This document shows positions 62,416 to 64,000 of a stretch of 64,000 nt of DNA, piece by piece. The translations under genes and the position numbers were made by a program. Under the pieces are notes generated by a model that was given only the letters and a program-made list of their open reading frames with translations, was not told the origin of the DNA and ran no database searches. The stretch comes from Deinococcus aquatilis DSM 23025 (lineage in GTDB: Bacteria > Deinococcota > Deinococci > Deinococcales > Deinococcaceae): the NCBI RefSeq assembly GCF_000378445.1, contig NZ_KB899706.1:1-64000 (forward strand). The letters are read 5' to 3'. How positions within the stretch are numbered: position 1 is the first letter of the stretch; every line of letters begins with the position of its first letter.

Positions 62416-64000
62416 TTGCGCGTGAACTGGAAATGACCCTGCTGGCCAAGCTACTGGAAGACCCGCATGTGGACACCAACAGCAACCGCCGAATGCCGGC
62501 TGCCGTGTTGCTGAAATTGTTAGAGGACTATTTGCAGACGCCTTTGACCGTGCCTGATCTGCAGCGGGCCATCGAAATCAGTCCCCATCTGAGCGCTGAT
62601 CAGTACATCAAGGCTTATCAGGTCGGTGAGGTGACGACCACACTTGGGGTAACTTTGCGGGTACATGGGTGGAGCAAGATGGCGGGAAACCGCGCGCCCT
62701 TCGACGCGCTGCTCAGAGAACACACGGCCCGGCCCCGGCCCCCGATTGCGGCGACGGTGTTTGGAGGAGAGGCGCTGACCCTTCGGCCGACCACCCTCAA
62801 GATTACCAACCAGGGCTACGGTCCTGCGAACGCGGTGAAGGTAGTGGGGGTCGCCGCCCCCTCGTGGGTTCAGATCGGCTGGGAAGGCAATACCGTCACG
62901 TTGCAGGCGTTCCTCCAGCAGGGTGGATCGTACCGCGGACAGGTCGTTATTCAAACCAATGTTAACGATGTGATCTTGGAGGTCTGCACGGAGAGCACGG
63001 CTTTTCAGATTCCTGCGCAGGACGCCCTGCAACTGGATGACCTGTTGCCCATCCATCCAGATCTGGATGGACCGCGTACCCGGCAGTTGCTGGAAACGCA
63101 GTTGGAACGGTTGGGGTACGAGCGCTTGCCCGGCGGGGTCTTTGTGCTCCGCAATGGTACGGTCGTGACGCAGACTCGCACCACCGACTGGTGGCTGACC
63201 GCGCTGGACTTGCGCCTCGGCACGCTGCCCGCGTTCGGCTATCCAGAATCATTCACGCTGTTCGCAGATGTCGGGGGCAAGGTTGATAAATACGACTTTG
63301 CGCTCACCAGTGACCTGGGCCAACTGGGCGGTGAGCTGCTGGACTACTTCGAAACACTGGATGTTCAGGAGGGCCAGCGGCTGACCCTGACGCCTTACCA
63401 GGGTGGATACAAGGCGAGCCTCGCACCTGCCGAGCCGTGGCGCACGGCGCAGGGCCACACCCTCTGGCTGCAGGGCAGCTGGGCCGAGGTGCACCGGCAG
63501 CCCGAGGTAATCGAGGCATTGGTACGGCGTTGTGATGAGGGGCAAGTGACCCTCAACGTGCTGTTGTCGGGTCAAGGCGAGCTGCACCCAGACTTACTGC
63601 GGCAACACCGGGCCGGGCGGCTGTCGATTCGTTGGACTCCCGAGGCACTCCCATTCCGGCTCTTGATGTGCGGTGATAGGGCGGCGGATTCCGGCTCCTA
63701 TGTGCCGCCCACAGGCGGCCGAACCACCCCAGTTCATCCTCCTACTCTGTTGTGGGAAGCCGCTCCACCGCATGAGCGCGACTACCGTGAACAATCCCGT
63801 CAGCGGGGCGCGTCGGGGGGTGAGCCGCTGCTCAATTTGGAACTCAGCGTGCAGATGCAGCGTCTGGAAGCGGCTCTCCGAATCTGTGTACCGACACAAA
63901 CTCCGCCACTGACCGATCAGCAACGAAAGATGCTGTTGATTGTGTTGCCGCGTCGGGCCAACGACTACGGTTACCAGAATCGTCCGATGCATGCAGCTCA
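62400..64000 (+). CDS. Unknown protein coupled to the helicase fusion, 3-prime truncated by window
   Basis: An open frame of more than 530 codons starts with ATG at 62400, preceded by AGGAGG at 62387-62392 inside the helicase gene, and runs past base 64000 without a stop. The N-terminus MDSTLIARELEMTLLAKLLED is helical. A middle beta region (LTLRPTTLKITNQGYGPANAVKVVG) looks like an Ig- or CARDB-like strand set. A later part (EVIEALVRRCDEGQVTLNVLLSGQGEL...LSIRWTPEALPFRLLMCGD) recalls the fold of phospholipase D-like domains without an HKD motif. I do not recognise the family. Strict coupling suggests that it works with the exonuclease-helicase fusion. Confidence 0.75.
   Translation, partial: MDSTLIARELEMTLLAKLLEDPHVDTNSNRRMPAAVLLKLLEDYLQTPLTVPDLQRAIEISPHLSADQYIKAYQVGEVTTTLGVTLRVHGWSKMAGNRAPFDALLREHTARPRPPIAATVFGGEALTLRPTTLKITNQGYGPANAVKVVGVAAPSWVQIGWEGNTVTLQAFLQQGGSYRGQVVIQTNVNDVILEVCTESTAFQIPAQDALQLDDLLPIHPDLDGPRTRQLLETQLERLGYERLPGGVFVLRNGTVVTQTRTTDWWLTALDLRLGTLPAFGYPESFTLFADVGGKVDKYDFALTSDLGQLGGELLDYFETLDVQEGQRLTLTPYQGGYKASLAPAEPWRTAQGHTLWLQGSWAEVHRQPEVIEALVRRCDEGQVTLNVLLSGQGELHPDLLRQHRAGRLSIRWTPEALPFRLLMCGDRAADSGSYVPPTGGRTTPVHPPTLLWEAAPPHERDYREQSRQRGASGGEPLLNLELSVQMQRLEAALRICVPTQTPPLTDQQRKMLLIVLPRRANDYGYQNRPMHAA

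Overview
The window looks like chromosomal DNA of a Deinococcus-type bacterium (Deinococcota). Most of it is GC-rich with dense gene packing. Menaquinone is made by the futalosine route (mqnC). Topoisomerase I has the C-terminal repeat and lysine-rich tail form. Many genes start 6-7 bases after a TANNNT box with no ribosome binding site, the leaderless pattern known for Deinococcus. The assignment is inference from content; no 16S gene is present.

Bases 1-35,500 are mainly housekeeping genes: the tail of an IS transposase, a degenerate GGDEF-EAL protein, a DUF421 membrane protein, topA, a TctC-type binding protein followed by two signalling-like proteins, mqnC, murJ, tRNA-Ser, asd, plsY, adenine deaminase (ade), a diguanylate cyclase and a complete urease operon (ureAB fusion, ureC, a small unknown gene, hypA, hypB, ureE, ureF, ureG, ureD). 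A large DUF11 surface protein, a TrmB-type regulator, tRNA-Ala and tRNA-Met follow. The most striking regulatory element is in front of asd: a leaderless 18-codon leader peptide rich in Thr and Ile, overlapping a hairpin and followed by mutually exclusive antiterminator and terminator stems. This is the architecture of a threonine/isoleucine transcription attenuator.

From about 35,570 the DNA is accessory. A tyrosine recombinase lies directly behind tRNA-Met, with an odd kinase-like gene coupled to it. Next come a large unknown ATPase, a 0.6-kb non-autonomous insertion cassette with 29-bp inverted ends, an HTH/PD-(D/E)XK-like protein, small unknown genes and a RepA-like ATPase. Several of these genes are preceded by a strong stem-loop just upstream of the ribosome binding site.

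Bases 44,603-53,872 hold six tightly coupled genes: an Eco57I-type DNA methyltransferase, a RelA/SpoT-domain protein, a small protein, a ParA-type ATPase, another small protein and a PLD-SNF2 helicase. Two near-identical 26-bp direct repeats (44431-44456 and 53895-53920) bracket the set. I interpret it as a transferable defence cassette, possibly of an undescribed type. After it come a NERD-domain membrane protein with a secreted partner, and a 1,753-residue fusion of DEDD exonuclease, DinG-like helicase and RecQ helicase. A further open frame is translationally coupled to the fusion and runs off the end of the window.
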